Source: Cupriavidus pauculus (lineage in GTDB: Bacteria > Pseudomonadota > Gammaproteobacteria > Burkholderiales > Burkholderiaceae). From it: 64,000 nt of DNA. Both the position numbers and the translations under genes were made by a program. Below are positions 51,363 through 61,419 of the stretch, one piece after another (the first letter of the stretch is position 1; the number at the start of each line of letters is the position of its first letter). The DNA is taken from the NCBI RefSeq assembly GCF_003854935.1, contig NZ_CP033969.1, positions 1,178,001-1,242,000 of the forward strand, in the 5' to 3' direction. A model generated the notes under the pieces. It made no database searches. It was given only the letters and a program-made list of their open reading frames with translations, and was not told the DNA's origin.

Positions 51363-51859
51363 AACGCTGGATCATCGTCGGATGGCTGCTGGCCATGGGC
51401 GTGGCGCTGGCTGGCATCGTCGGCAAGGAACGCCTGATCGCGCGCGGCGAGGTGGTCTACCTGCGGCTGGCGCCGGTGGACCCGCGCTCGCTGATGCAGG
51501 GCGACTACATGGCGCTCCACTTCTCGGTGGCCGACGCGGTGCGCGTGGCACACGGCTCCGAACAGACCCGGCTGGCGCGCGAGGAACGCATCGTGATCCG
51601 CCGCGACGACCGCCAGGAGGGCCACTTCGTCCGGCTGGACAAGGGCGAGCCGCTGGCGCCCGGCGAACTGCTGCTGCGCGTGCAGAACGTGCCCACGCGC
51701 TGGGGCGGCAACGGCGTGCAGGTATCGACCGATGCGTGGTTCTTCCAGGAAGGCCAGGCCGACCGCTACGCCCGCGCCCGCTTTGGCGAATTCCGCGTGG
51801 ACGCCAGCGGCCAGGCGCTGCTGGTGGGAATGCGGGACGAGCGGCTGGCGCCGATGTAG
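51359..51859 (+). CDS. GDYXXLXY-domain protein
   Basis: A 166-residue protein with one N-terminal membrane helix (IIVGWLLAMGVALAGIVG) and a periplasmic domain. The domain contains the diagnostic segment DPRSLMQGDYMALHFSV, a variant of GDYxxLxY. Family members always accompany DUF2157/DUF4401 proteins; the function is unknown. It ends the operon; a terminator shared with the convergent ychF follows. Confidence 0.88.
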   Translation: MKRWIIVGWLLAMGVALAGIVGKERLIARGEVVYLRLAPVDPRSLMQGDYMALHFSVADAVRVAHGSEQTRLAREERIVIRRDDRQEGHFVRLDKGEPLAPGELLLRVQNVPTRWGGNGVQVSTDAWFFQEGQADRYARARFGEFRVDASGQALLVGMRDERLAPM

Positions 51860-51880
51860 GCGCGCCGGCCGCCGGCGCGA

Positions 51881-51917
51881 CGCAAAAGAAAAATGCCCGG
51901 GAAGACCGGGCATTCTT
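51881..51917 (-). terminator. Terminator between ychF and the GDYXXLXY gene
   Basis: AATGCCCGG / CCGGGCATT (51892-51900 with 51906-51914) with a 5-base loop. On the minus strand it is followed by a T-rich run, so it mainly serves ychF. Confidence 0.8.
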
Positions 51918-51940
51918 GCTGGCGCGGAGTGCGGCGCGGA

Positions 51941-53032
51941 TCAGACGTTGAACAGGAAGTTCATCACGTCGCCGTCGTGCACGACGTATTCCTTGCCTTC
52001 GGCGCGCATCTTGCCGGCTTCCTTGGCGCCGTTCTCGCCCTTGTACTGGATGTAGTCGTCGTAGGCGATGGTCTGGGCGCGGATGAAGCCGCGTTCGAAG
52101 TCGGTGTGGATCACGCCGGCCGCCTTCGGGGCGGTGTCGCCCACGTGGATGGTCCAGGCGCGCACTTCCTTCACGCCGGCCGTGAAGTACGTCTGCAGGC
52201 CCAGCAGCTTGAAGCCGGCGCGGATCACGCGGTCCAGGCCCGGCTCTTCCATGCCCAGGTCGGCCAGGAATTCGGCCTTGTCGGCGTCGTCCAGGTCGGC
52301 GATCTCGGCCTCGATGGCGGCGCAGACGGCCACCACGGGCGAGCCGGTGGTCTTGGCGTGCTCGCGCACGGCGTCCAGGTGCGGGTTGTTCTCGAAGCCG
52401 TCCTCGCGCACGTTGGCCACGTACATCGTCGGCTTGGCGGTGATCAGGCAGAACGGGCGCAGGGCGTCCCATTCCTCGGGTGCCAGGTCCAGCGTGCGCA
52501 CGGCCTTGGCCTGGTCCAGCACCGACTGTGCCTTTTCCAGCACGGCCACCAGGCGCTGGGATTCTTTGTCGCCGGCGCGGGCCGGCTTGATGTAGCGGGC
52601 CAGCGCCTTCTCGACGGTGGCCAGGTCGGCCAGCGCCAGTTCGGTGTTGATGACCTCGATGTCGGACAGCGGGTCGACCTTGCCGGCCACGTGGATCACA
52701 TTGTCATCCTCGAAGCAGCGCACCACGTGCGTGATGGCGTCGGTCTCGCGGATGTTGGCCAGGAACTGGTTGCCCAGCCCTTCGCCCTTGGACGCGCCGG
52801 CCACCAGGCCCGCGATGTCGACGAACTCGACCGTCGCCGGCAGGATGCGCTCGGGCTTGACGATCTCGGCCAGCCTGGCAAGCCTCGGATCCGGCACTTC
52901 CACCACGCCCACGTTGGGCTCGATGGTGCAGAACGGATAGTTTTCGGCGGCGATGCCGGCTTTCGTCAGGGCATTGAACAGCGTGGACTTGCCGACGTTG
53001 GGCAGGCCGACGATGCCGCATTTGAGGCTCAT
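51941..53032 (-). CDS. ychF: Redox-regulated ATPase YchF (Obg-type)
   Basis: A 363-residue P-loop protein, the normal YchF length. Walker A is GLPNVGKST (9-17), followed by the switch region ([20 protein letters not shown]) and a C-terminal TGS domain ending in [12 protein letters not shown]. The NxxE/NKxD replacement typical of YchF makes it an ATPase rather than a GTPase. It binds ribosomes and modulates translation and oxidative-stress response. ATG 53032; an upstream extension would be non-homologous. Confidence 0.97.
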   Translation of the reverse strand: MSLKCGIVGLPNVGKSTLFNALTKAGIAAENYPFCTIEPNVGVVEVPDPRLARLAEIVKPERILPATVEFVDIAGLVAGASKGEGLGNQFLANIRETDAITHVVRCFEDDNVIHVAGKVDPLSDIEVINTELALADLATVEKALARYIKPARAGDKESQRLVAVLEKAQSVLDQAKAVRTLDLAPEEWDALRPFCLITAKPTMYVANVREDGFENNPHLDAVREHAKTTGSPVVAVCAAIEAEIADLDDADKAEFLADLGMEEPGLDRVIRAGFKLLGLQTYFTAGVKEVRAWTIHVGDTAPKAAGVIHTDFERGFIRAQTIAYDDYIQYKGENGAKEAGKMRAEGKEYVVHDGDVMNFLFNV

Positions 53033-53228
53033 GGTGTCAGGCGGGAAATGGCGAAACCCGTATTCTAGCGGATGGGCGGCGCCGGCCGAGGCCGCGATGC
53101 ACGCCGGCGCGCCCGGCCGGGGCCCCCGAAGGCCCGGGGGCAGCGCGGCCGATGCCGCCGCGGTCACGTCGCTATAATCCAGCCATCCGCACCCGCCGCG
53201 CCGTCGCCCAAGCGACGCCGCCATATTG

Positions 53229-54491
53229 ATGTCGTCGAATCCTTCCTCCCGCTTCCAGATCGCCGTGGTCGGCGGTGGCATTGTCGGCAAGGCCTGCGCG
53301 CTGCTGTTAGCGCAGCAGGGCATGCAGGTGGCGCTGGTGGCGCCCCGGCCCGCCGCCGACACCGCCCGCACCGGCGACGACGACTGGGACAGCCGCATCT
53401 ACGCCTTCTCCGCCAGCTCGCAGGCCCTGCTGGACCGCCTGCGCGTGTGGGAGGCGCTGGACCCCGCCCGCGTGCAGCCGGTGCGCGACATGCGCGTGTT
53501 CGGCGACCAAAGCGCGTCGGAGTCAGACCCCTCGCCCGATGGCGACCTCCATTTCTCGGCCTACGCCGCCGCCGTGCCGCAACTGGCCTGGATCGTCGAA
53601 TCGGGGCATGTCGAGCGGGTGCTGGACACCGCCCTGCGCTTCCAGCACCAGGTGACGTGGTTCGACGACACCGCCGAACGGCTCGACCGCGACCTCGACG
53701 GCGTGACGCTGACGCTGGCCGATGGCCGCCGCGTGCGCGCCAGCTGCCTGGTCGGCGCCGACGGGGCGCGGTCCTGGGTGCGCCAGCAGTGCCATATCGG
53801 CACCACCCAGCGGCGCTACCGCCAGCTTGGCGTGGTGGCCAACTTCCGCTGCGAACTGCCGCACCAGGAAACCGCCTGGCAGTGGTTCCTGGGCGCCCCG
53901 GAAAAGCTGATGGCCGACGAGGAACCCGCCAACGGCGAGATCCTGGCCATGCTGCCGCTGCCCGGCAACCGCGTGTCGATGGTCTGGTCCGCCGACGAGG
54001 CCCACGCCCGCGACCTGCTGGCGCTGACGCCCGAGGCGCTGGCCGCCACGGTGGCGCAGGTGGCCAGCGGCGCCGTGGGCGCCCGCTTCGGCGCCCTGCG
54101 CTGCATCACGCCGGCGCAGGGCTTTCCGCTGGTGCTGCAACGGGCCGATCACTTCGCCCAGCCGCACGTGGCGCTGGTGGGCGACGCGGCGCACGTCGTG
54201 CATCCGCTGGCCGGGCAGGGCATGAACCTGGGCCTGCGCGACGTGGTGGAGCTGGGCCGCGTGATGGCCGACAAGGAGCCGTTCCGCCACGAGGGCGACC
54301 TGCGGCTGCTGCGCCGCTACGAGCGCGCGCGCGCCACCGACCTGCTGTCGCTGACGGCCGCCACGGACGGCCTGCACCGGCTGTTCTCGCTGCCGGGCAC
54401 GCCGGCCCGCATGGTGCGCAACCTCGGCATACGCGCCGTGGGCGGCCAGGGGCTGCTCAAGCGGCTGCTGATCAGCCGCGCGCTGGGTTAG
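53229..54491 (+). CDS. UbiH/UbiF/VisC/COQ6-family FAD hydroxylase
   Basis: A 420-residue flavoprotein. The FAD-binding [15 protein letters not shown] is at about 15-29; the DG segment [13 protein letters not shown] and the second FAD motif [25 protein letters not shown] follow. This is the UbiH-type layout of ubiquinone ring hydroxylases. Which ring position it hydroxylates is not evident; UbiH, UbiF, UbiI and UbiM-like members are alike. ATG 53229 was chosen over the adjacent TTG. It is followed after 89 bases by dsbC; a shared transcript is possible. Confidence 0.92.
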   Translation: MSSNPSSRFQIAVVGGGIVGKACALLLAQQGMQVALVAPRPAADTARTGDDDWDSRIYAFSASSQALLDRLRVWEALDPARVQPVRDMRVFGDQSASESDPSPDGDLHFSAYAAAVPQLAWIVESGHVERVLDTALRFQHQVTWFDDTAERLDRDLDGVTLTLADGRRVRASCLVGADGARSWVRQQCHIGTTQRRYRQLGVVANFRCELPHQETAWQWFLGAPEKLMADEEPANGEILAMLPLPGNRVSMVWSADEAHARDLLALTPEALAATVAQVASGAVGARFGALRCITPAQGFPLVLQRADHFAQPHVALVGDAAHVVHPLAGQGMNLGLRDVVELGRVMADKEPFRHEGDLRLLRRYERARATDLLSLTAATDGLHRLFSLPGTPARMVRNLGIRAVGGQGLLKRLLISRALG

Positions 54492-54580
54492 GCCGCCGAT
54501 GCCCACAATTGCGCGTTCCACGATTTACCGATGACATCGCCGCCGGCACACTGACCGGCAAACCGCTACCTGGAGTCAAT

Positions 54581-55339
54581 ATGTTGCAACTGTTCCGCCG
54601 CCGACCCGCCCGCCTTGCCGCGATCGTCGCCTGCGTCGGCGGCCTGGGCGCCGCCGGCTACGCCCTGCACGCGCTGGCCGCGGACGAGCCGGGCACGGAC
54701 AAGATCAAGGCGTCGATCCAGCGCATGCTGGGCGGCCGCGCCGAGGTGAAGAGCGTGACCAAGGCGCCGGTGCCGGGGCTGTACGAGGTCAACGTCGGCG
54801 GCCAGCTCGTCTACACCGATGCCACGGGCCGCTACATCCTCAATGGCGAGCTGATCGACACCAGGACGAACACCAACCTGACCGAGGAACGGCTGGCCGA
54901 GATCAACAAGATCAAGTGGTCGGACCTGCCGCTGTCGCGCGCCATCAAGTGGACCAAGGGCGACGGCAGCCGCACCGTGGCGGTGTTCTCGGACCCGAAC
55001 TGCGGCTACTGCAAGAAGATCGAGCAGACGTTCCAGCAAATGGACAACATCACGGTCTACACCTTCCTGTACCCGGTGCTGTCGCCGGACTCGGCGGTCA
55101 AGTCCAGGCAGGTCTGGTGCGCCACCGACCGCACCAAGGCGTGGCGCGACTGGATGCTCAACCACACTGCGCTGACCGGCAACGGCAGCTGCAAGACGCC
55201 GGTGGACGAGAACCTGGCGCTGGGCCAGAGCCTGAACATCACGGGCACGCCGGCCGTCTTCTTTACCGACGGCACGCGGATTCCGGGCGCGGCGGACGCC
55301 GCTACGCTGGAACGCAAGCTCGCCAGTCTCAAGAAATAA
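54581..55339 (+). CDS. dsbC: Thiol:disulfide interchange protein DsbC
   Basis: A 252-residue periplasmic disulfide isomerase. An N-terminal signal or anchor (AAIVACVGGLGAAGYAL) is followed by the DsbC dimerisation domain and then a thioredoxin domain with CGYC (Cys141, Cys144; FSDPNCGYCKK). A second Cys pair (Cys180, Cys204) is the conserved structural disulfide. It reshuffles wrong disulfides and is kept reduced by DsbD. TGGAG precedes ATG 54581. An intrinsic terminator follows 30 bases after the stop. Confidence 0.95.
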   Translation: MLQLFRRRPARLAAIVACVGGLGAAGYALHALAADEPGTDKIKASIQRMLGGRAEVKSVTKAPVPGLYEVNVGGQLVYTDATGRYILNGELIDTRTNTNLTEERLAEINKIKWSDLPLSRAIKWTKGDGSRTVAVFSDPNCGYCKKIEQTFQQMDNITVYTFLYPVLSPDSAVKSRQVWCATDRTKAWRDWMLNHTALTGNGSCKTPVDENLALGQSLNITGTPAVFFTDGTRIPGAADAATLERKLASLKK

Positions 55340-55369
55340 CGACGACGCCGGACCCCGCCGGCTGACGCG

Positions 55370-55395
55370 AACGGCCGGCCCAGTCCGGCCGTTTT
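55370..55395 (+). terminator. Intrinsic terminator of dsbC
   Basis: ACGGCCGG pairs with CCGGCCGT around a short loop, followed by TTTT. Confidence 0.75.
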
Positions 55396-55437
55396 GCATG
55401 TCCGGATCGACCTACGACAATCGGGAGACACCCCATC

Positions 55438-56442
55438 ATGACCTTCCAGGCGCTGCTGCTGACCCAGGCCGACGACAAATCCACGCAGGCGCAGATCGCC
55501 CAGCTCGACGAGAGCCAGTTGCCCGCCGACGGCAACGTGCTGGTGGCCGTGGACTATTCGACGATCAACTTCAAGGACGGGCTGGCCATCACGGGCCGCT
55601 CGCCGGTGGTGCGCAAGTGGCCGATGGTGGCCGGCATCGACGGCGCGGGCACCGTGCTCGATTCCAGCGACCCGCGCTGGAAGACCGGCGACCGCGTGGT
55701 GCTGAACGGCCACGGCGTGGGCGAGACGCACTGGGGCTGCCTGGCGCAGCGCGCGCGGCTCAAGGGCGAATGGCTGGTCAAGGTGCCCGATGCGTTCACG
55801 ACGCGGCAGGCCATGGCGATCGGCACGGCTGGCTACACGGCCATGCTGTCGGTGCTGGCGCTGGAGCGCGGCGGCGTGAACGGTCCGGTGCGGCCCGGCG
55901 ATGGCGATGTGCTGGTGACCGGCGCGTCGGGCGGCGTGGGGTCGGTGGCCATCGCCATCCTGTCCAAGCTGGGCTACCGCGTGACGGCGTCCACGGGCAA
56001 GACGGCCGAGGCCGACTTCCTGCGCGCGCTGGGCGCGGCCGACGTGATTGACCGCGCCGAACTGGGCGCGCCGGGCAAGCCGCTGCAGAAGGAACGCTGG
56101 GCCGCCGTGGTGGATTCGGTCGGCTCCCACACGCTGGTCAACGCCTGCGCCCAGGTGCGCTACGGCGGCGTGGTCACGGCGTGCGGGCTGGCGCAGGGCA
56201 TGGATTTCCCGGCGTCGGTGGCGCCGTTCATCCTGCGCGGCGTGACGCTGGCCGGCATCGACAGCGTGATGGCCGCGATGCCGCTGCGCGAGACGGCCTG
56301 GAAGCGGCTGGCGCAGGACCTGGCGCCAGACCGGCTGCAGGCCATCACGCAGGAGATCCGGCTGGCCGATGCCATCGACGCCGGCCGGCGCATCGTGGAA
56401 GGGGGCATGCGCGGCCGCGTGGTCGTCGACGTGAACGGCTGA
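55438..56442 (+). CDS. acuI: AcuI/YhdH-type acrylyl-CoA reductase (quinone oxidoreductase family)
   Basis: A 334-residue medium-chain dehydrogenase/reductase without zinc ligands. The start MTFQALLLTQADD, the substrate block DYSTINFKDGLAITGRSPVVR and the nucleotide-binding VLVTGASGGVGSVAIAILSKLGY with the NADPH-favouring STGK are typical for AcuI/YhdH. The enzyme reduces acryloyl-CoA to propionyl-CoA with NADPH, removing a toxic electrophile. GGGAG precedes ATG 55438. Monocistronic. Confidence 0.9.
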   Translation: MTFQALLLTQADDKSTQAQIAQLDESQLPADGNVLVAVDYSTINFKDGLAITGRSPVVRKWPMVAGIDGAGTVLDSSDPRWKTGDRVVLNGHGVGETHWGCLAQRARLKGEWLVKVPDAFTTRQAMAIGTAGYTAMLSVLALERGGVNGPVRPGDGDVLVTGASGGVGSVAIAILSKLGYRVTASTGKTAEADFLRALGAADVIDRAELGAPGKPLQKERWAAVVDSVGSHTLVNACAQVRYGGVVTACGLAQGMDFPASVAPFILRGVTLAGIDSVMAAMPLRETAWKRLAQDLAPDRLQAITQEIRLADAIDAGRRIVEGGMRGRVVVDVNG

Positions 56443-56506
56443 CCCCGGCGGCCGGCCGCACCGCCCGTCCCCGGGCGCCCCGGGGCGTGACGCTACAATC
56501 GAGACC

Positions 56507-58321
56507 ATGACGCCGATCCGCTACGCCATCGCCCCGCTTCAACCGGAAGCCCACCTGTTCGCCGTGACCGTGACGGTGGACGTCCCCGACCCGGCCGGCC
56601 AGGTCTTCACGCTGCCCGCGTGGATCCCGGGCAGCTACATGATCAGAGATTTCGCACGCAATATCGTCCGCATCCGCGCCGATGCCGGCCGCGTGCGCGT
56701 GCCGCTGACCAAGCTGGACAAGCAGACCTGGCTGGCCGCGCCGTTGCCGGCCGACGCCGGCCCGCTGACACTGAGCTACGAGGTCTATGCCTGGGACCTG
56801 TCCGTGCGCAGCGCGCACCTGGACACCACGCACGGCTTCTTCAACGGCAGCTCGGTGTTCCTGCGCGTGGTGGGGCAGGACGACCGGCCGTGCCTGATCG
56901 ATATCCACCCGCCGGCCGGCGACGCCTATGCCGGCTGGCGCGTGGCCACGGCGCTGCCCGAGGCGCGCGGCCCCGGCGGCGCGCGCCGCTACGGCTTTGG
57001 CCGCTACCAGGCCAGCGACTACGACGAGCTGATCGACCATCCCGTGGAAATGGGCACGTTCGCGCTGGGCAGCTTCCGCGCCTGCGGCGTGCAGCACGAC
57101 GTGGTGTTCACGGGCCGCGTGCCGCAGCTCGACATGCCGCGCATCTGCCGCGACCTCAAGCGCATCTGCGAGGCGCAGATCCGGCTGTTCGAGCCCCGCT
57201 CGGCCCGCGCGCCGTTCCTGGACAGCAACCGCCGCTACGTCTTCATGACGATGGTCACGACCGACGGCTACGGCGGGCTGGAACACCGTGCCAGCACCGC
57301 GCTGATGTGCGCGCGCAGCGACCTGCCCGTGCGCGGCAACGCCGAGACCAGCGAGGGCTACCGCACGTTCCTGGGCCTGTGCAGCCACGAGTATTTCCAC
57401 ACCTGGAACGTCAAGCGCATCAAGCCGGCCGCGTTCGTGCCGTACCGGCTGGAGGCGGAAAGCTACACGCCGCTGCTGTGGCTGTTCGAGGGCTTCACCA
57501 GCTACTACGACGACCTGATCCTGGTGCGCACCGGGCTGGTCACCGAGCAGCAGTACGTCGACATGCTGGCCAAGACCTGGAACGGGGTGCTGCGCGGCAC
57601 GGGCCGCACCAAGCAGAGCGTGGCCGACAGCGCGTTCGATGCCTGGACCAAGTACTACCGCCAGGACGAGAACGCGCCGAACGCCATCGTCAGCTATTAC
57701 ACCAAGGGGTCGCTGGTGGCGCTGGCGCTGGACCTGACCATCCGCGAGAAGACCCGCGGCCGCCGCTCGCTGGACGACGTCATGCGCGCGCTATGGCAGC
57801 GCTACGGGCGCGACTTCTACGCGCCGGGCGCCACGCAGCGGGGCGTGACCGAGGCCGAGGTGTACGCGCTGATCGACGAGGTCAGCGGCCTGAAGCTGGG
57901 CGGCCTGCTGCGCGCGCTGACCGAGGGCACGGGCGAGATCGGCCTGCCGGCGCTGTTCCGCGGCGTGGGGCTGGTGGCCGAGCCGCAGAAGCCGAACGGC
58001 GCCGCCGCGCTGGGCATCAAGACCCGTGGCGACGATGGCTGGGTACGCGTGAGCCAGGTGCTGGACGGCGGGGCCGGGCAGCGCGCGGGGCTGTCGGCCG
58101 GCGACCTGATCGCCGCCGTGGACGGCCTGCGCGTGGCGCCGGGGCAGCTCGACAAGCTGCTGGCGCGCTACCGCCCCGGCGACCGGGCCGAGCTGCACGT
58201 GTTCCGCCGCGACGAACTGCAGGTGCTGCCCGTGACGCTGGCGCGCGAACCGGCCACGCAGTACAAGGTCAAGGTCGAGGCCGGCAGGCATGCCGGGCGG
58301 GCGCGCTGGCTCGGCCAGTAG
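56507..58321 (+). CDS. M61-family glycyl aminopeptidase with PDZ domain
   Basis: A 604-residue metallopeptidase. The zinc motif is HEYFH (294-298) within LCSHEYFHTWNVKRIKP, with WLFEGFTSYYDDLIL supplying the third ligand. The N-terminal beta domain (1-170) is that of M61. A C-terminal PDZ domain (about 485-575, WVRVSQVLDGGAGQRAGLSAGDLIAAV) probably holds the substrate or a partner. Family members remove N-terminal glycine or alanine. No signal peptide is present, so a cytoplasmic place is likely. Length is normal. Confidence 0.92.
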   Translation: MTPIRYAIAPLQPEAHLFAVTVTVDVPDPAGQVFTLPAWIPGSYMIRDFARNIVRIRADAGRVRVPLTKLDKQTWLAAPLPADAGPLTLSYEVYAWDLSVRSAHLDTTHGFFNGSSVFLRVVGQDDRPCLIDIHPPAGDAYAGWRVATALPEARGPGGARRYGFGRYQASDYDELIDHPVEMGTFALGSFRACGVQHDVVFTGRVPQLDMPRICRDLKRICEAQIRLFEPRSARAPFLDSNRRYVFMTMVTTDGYGGLEHRASTALMCARSDLPVRGNAETSEGYRTFLGLCSHEYFHTWNVKRIKPAAFVPYRLEAESYTPLLWLFEGFTSYYDDLILVRTGLVTEQQYVDMLAKTWNGVLRGTGRTKQSVADSAFDAWTKYYRQDENAPNAIVSYYTKGSLVALALDLTIREKTRGRRSLDDVMRALWQRYGRDFYAPGATQRGVTEAEVYALIDEVSGLKLGGLLRALTEGTGEIGLPALFRGVGLVAEPQKPNGAAALGIKTRGDDGWVRVSQVLDGGAGQRAGLSAGDLIAAVDGLRVAPGQLDKLLARYRPGDRAELHVFRRDELQVLPVTLAREPATQYKVKVEAGRHAGRARWLGQ

Positions 58322-58391
58322 CCGCCCCGTCACCGCGCCGTGGCCATGATGGCGACGGCGCCGCTGCCTCTCCACCCGCCCCCATCGCCCC

Positions 58392-60773
58392 ATGGAATAC
58401 GCGCACGACCCCCGCACATTCCTGTTTTCGCACTACATCTACCGTGGCCTGCGCTCGGCCACGGGCGTGATCGGCCTGACGCTGCTGGCCATGCCGTTCA
58501 TGGACCTGCCCAGCGCCATGGTGGTGTCCGTGGGCGCGCTGTGCACGAGCCTGATGGACCTGCCGAGCCCGCTGCCGCACAAGTTCAACGAGATGCTGGC
58601 GAGCGTGCTGCTGTGCACCGCCGTCACGGCCATCGTGGCGCTGGCCACGCCGTTCCCGCAGGTGCAGCCGTTCGTGCTGGTGCTGGTCACGTTCCTGGCC
58701 GGCATGATGACGGTCTATGGCAACAAGACCATGCCGCTGCAGTTCTCGATGCTGTTCGTCATGACACTGACGATCAACGAGGAATTCGTGGTGCGCAAGG
58801 CGCTGTCGCACGCCGCGCTGTTCGGCATCGGCGCGTTCGGCTACCTGGTCTACGCGATGGCCGTGAGCTGGCTGATGGAGCGCCGCACGCGGCAGCAGAT
58901 CCTGGCCGAATCGCTCTACGAGATGGCCGGCTACCTGGAGATCAAGGCCGCCTTCTACGACGCCGGCACCGACTACGACGAGCAGTTCAACCGGCTGGTG
59001 CGCCAGCAGATCGTGGTGGCCGAGCGCCAGCAGGCCGCCCGCGACATGGTGCTGCGCGGCAGCAAGACCCCGCACGACGGCCTGCTGGTGCAGGTGCACC
59101 TGCGCATGCTGGACCTCTACGAATACCTGCTGTCGACCAACACCGAGTACGCGCTGCTGCGCCAGACGTTCGGCGGCACGCCGGTGCTGGACGGCCTGCG
59201 CCGGCTGGTGCTGGGCCTGGGCAAGGACCTGGAGGAGATTGCCTACGACGTGACGCGCGGCAGGCCGTCGTACAGCGCGTTCGACTACCGGCCCGACCTG
59301 AAGAAGGTGGAGGACGAGATCGACCTGCTTCGCCACCATCACGTCTCGCCGGCGGCCATGAACGCGCTGCGCGACACGCTGGAGATGATCCGCGGCGCCA
59401 TCACGCTGGTCGGCCAGTTGCACGAGGCGTCGCGCACGCCGGTGGAGCCGGCCAAGGTGCTGCCCGGATCGGACATGACGCCGTTCCTGACGCGCCAGAA
59501 GTACGAGTTCGCCGTGGTGCGCGACAACCTGCACTGGCGCTCGCCGGCGTTCCGCTTCGCGCTGCGGATCACGCTGGCCGTGGCCGTGGGGCTCTGGATC
59601 GGCGACCGCCTGCCGTATGCGTCGCACAGCTACTGGATCCTGCTGACCATCGTCGTGATCCTGAAGCCGAACTTCAGCATGACCAAGCAGCGCTACAACG
59701 ACCGCCTGATCGGCACGCTGATCGGCTGCATCATCAGCGTGGGCATCCTGCGCTGGGTGCACGAGCCGCTGGCGCTGATCGCCATCCTGTACCTGGCGCT
59801 GGTGGCCAGCGCCGCGTTCGTGACCATCAAGTACCGCTACACGGCCATCGCCGCGTGCGTCCAGGTGCTGATCCAGATTAACCTGCTGATCCCGGGCAGC
59901 CAGACCGTGGTGGGCGAGCGGCTGGTGGACACGGTCATCGGCGGCATCATCGCGTCGATCTTCAGCTTCGTGCTGCCGAGCTGGGAGTACCGGTCGATCC
60001 CCAAGCTGGTGGAGAACGTGCTGCAGGCCAACCGCCGCTACATCGCCGCCACGCGCGACCTGCTGACGCGCAAGGCATCGGACGACTTTGCCTACCGCGT
60101 GCAGCGCAAGCAGTTCATGGACAACCTGTCGGCGCTGATCGGGTCGTTCCAGCGCATGCTCGACGAACCGCGCAGCCGGCACCGCGCCGTGGACAACCTG
60201 AGCCGCTTCATCGTCCAGAACTACCTGGTGGCCGCCCACGTGGCCGCCGCGCGCATCCAGGTGCGGCAGCACTACGGCGAGCTGGATGTGCCCGCAGCCG
60301 AGGCCGCCATCGACCAGGCCACCGACGCCGCGCTGCGCTCGCTGACGCTGGCCAGCGAACGCCTGGCCGGCGAGGAGCGCCACGGCCCGCGCGGGGCAGG
60401 CTTCATCCGCACCCCGGTGGAAGCCGCCGTGGCGGGCGTGGAACTGGCCCCCGAGCCGGCCACGGCGGAAAAGCCCGAGGCAACCGCGCCAGCCGAAGAG
60501 GACGCCAGCGAACGCCGCGCCCGCATCGCCGACTCGGCCGACCGCCGCAAGGCCGACGTCCTGGCCCAGGCCGCCGCCGCCGGCGAGATCGGCGCCAACG
60601 AACCGCTGCAGAAATCGCAGGACCAGCACGCCGCCACGTCGGCCAGCGCCTCGGGCCGCCCCGCCAACGCCCTGCTGGAAAGGCGCCTGCGCGCGCTACG
60701 CGAAGACGCAGCCAAGATCGCGCTGCGCACCGGGGCAATCGGACGGGCCGTGCGGATGCCGTTGAAGGGGTGA
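58392..60773 (+). CDS. FUSC-family membrane protein (YccS/YhfK type)
   Basis: A 793-residue protein with two sets of membrane helices. The first is near residues 18-165 (VIGLTLLAMPFMDLPSAMVV and others). The second is at about 395-530 (FALRITLAVAVGLWIGDRLPY, SYWILLTIVVILKPNFSMTKQR), which is the FUSC hallmark. Each set is followed by a large cytoplasmic helical region. The C-terminal 130 residues are Ala/Glu/Arg-rich and probably disordered. FUSC proteins are linked to aromatic-acid or fusaric-acid export, but the substrate here is unknown. The repeat array begins 64 bases after the stop. Confidence 0.9.
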   Translation: MEYAHDPRTFLFSHYIYRGLRSATGVIGLTLLAMPFMDLPSAMVVSVGALCTSLMDLPSPLPHKFNEMLASVLLCTAVTAIVALATPFPQVQPFVLVLVTFLAGMMTVYGNKTMPLQFSMLFVMTLTINEEFVVRKALSHAALFGIGAFGYLVYAMAVSWLMERRTRQQILAESLYEMAGYLEIKAAFYDAGTDYDEQFNRLVRQQIVVAERQQAARDMVLRGSKTPHDGLLVQVHLRMLDLYEYLLSTNTEYALLRQTFGGTPVLDGLRRLVLGLGKDLEEIAYDVTRGRPSYSAFDYRPDLKKVEDEIDLLRHHHVSPAAMNALRDTLEMIRGAITLVGQLHEASRTPVEPAKVLPGSDMTPFLTRQKYEFAVVRDNLHWRSPAFRFALRITLAVAVGLWIGDRLPYASHSYWILLTIVVILKPNFSMTKQRYNDRLIGTLIGCIISVGILRWVHEPLALIAILYLALVASAAFVTIKYRYTAIAACVQVLIQINLLIPGSQTVVGERLVDTVIGGIIASIFSFVLPSWEYRSIPKLVENVLQANRRYIAATRDLLTRKASDDFAYRVQRKQFMDNLSALIGSFQRMLDEPRSRHRAVDNLSRFIVQNYLVAAHVAAARIQVRQHYGELDVPAAEAAIDQATDAALRSLTLASERLAGEERHGPRGAGFIRTPVEAAVAGVELAPEPATAEKPEATAPAEEDASERRARIADSADRRKADVLAQAAAAGEIGANEPLQKSQDQHAATSASASGRPANALLERRLRALREDAAKIALRTGAIGRAVRMPLKG

Positions 60774-60837
60774 TGGCGTACGGATTGGCTGGGGGTTTGC
60801 AATCCAGCGGGACGCCTGACCCATCGCTCGGTTTTCG

Positions 60838-61400
60838 CTCCCCTCTCCCACAACGTGGGAGAGGGGCTGGGGGAGAGGGCGTTGAGGATCTGCTTGCCGA
60901 CTACGTCGCAATTAGAGCCGCCGGCCCTCACCCCCAACCCCTCTCCCGCAAGCGGGAGAGGGGAGAAAACCAGCAGGGCCGCCTGAGCCATCGCTCGGTT
61001 TGGCGGAGCAAACCAGCAGCGACGCCTGAGCCATCGCACGGTTTTCGCTCCCCTCTCCCACAAGGTGGGAGAGGGGCTGGGGGTGAGGGCGTTGAGGATC
61101 TGCTTGCCGACCAGGTCGCAATTAGAGCCGCCGGCCCTCTCCCCCGACCCCTCTCCCGCAAGCGGGAGAGGGGAGAAAACCAGCGCGGACGCCTGAGCCA
61201 TCGCACGGTTTGGCGGAGCAAACCAGCAGCGACGCCTGAGCCATCGCACGGTTTTCGCTCCCCTCTCCCACAACGTGGGAGAGGGGCTGGGGGAGAGGGC
61301 GTTGAGGATCTGCTTGCCGACTACGTCGCAATTAGAGCCGCCGGCCCTCACCCCCAACCCCTCTCCCGCAGGCGGGAGAGGGAAGCAAACCAGCAGGGCC
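60838..61400 (-). repeat. Three-unit array of the palindromic element, inverted orientation, period 210 bp
   Basis: Units start at 60838, 61048 and 61258, each exactly 210 bases apart. Each has a CCCCTCTCCCAC-type palindrome, a centre containing ATCTGCTTGCC and GTCGCAATT, and a CCCCTCTCCCGC-type palindrome (60938-60963 in the first). The centre is the reverse complement of the one in the array at 28971, so this array runs the other way. Linkers (CCTGAGCCATCGCACGG) differ from the first array. The whole 646-base gap between the FUSC and ABC transporter genes holds only this array. Confidence 0.94.
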
Positions 61401-61419
61401 GCCTGAGCCATCGCAAGCT

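Noticed and set aside
58269-60629. 786-codon minus-strand frame across the FUSC gene
   Set aside because: Same kind of shadow; the plus strand encodes a membrane protein with recognisable FUSC helices.
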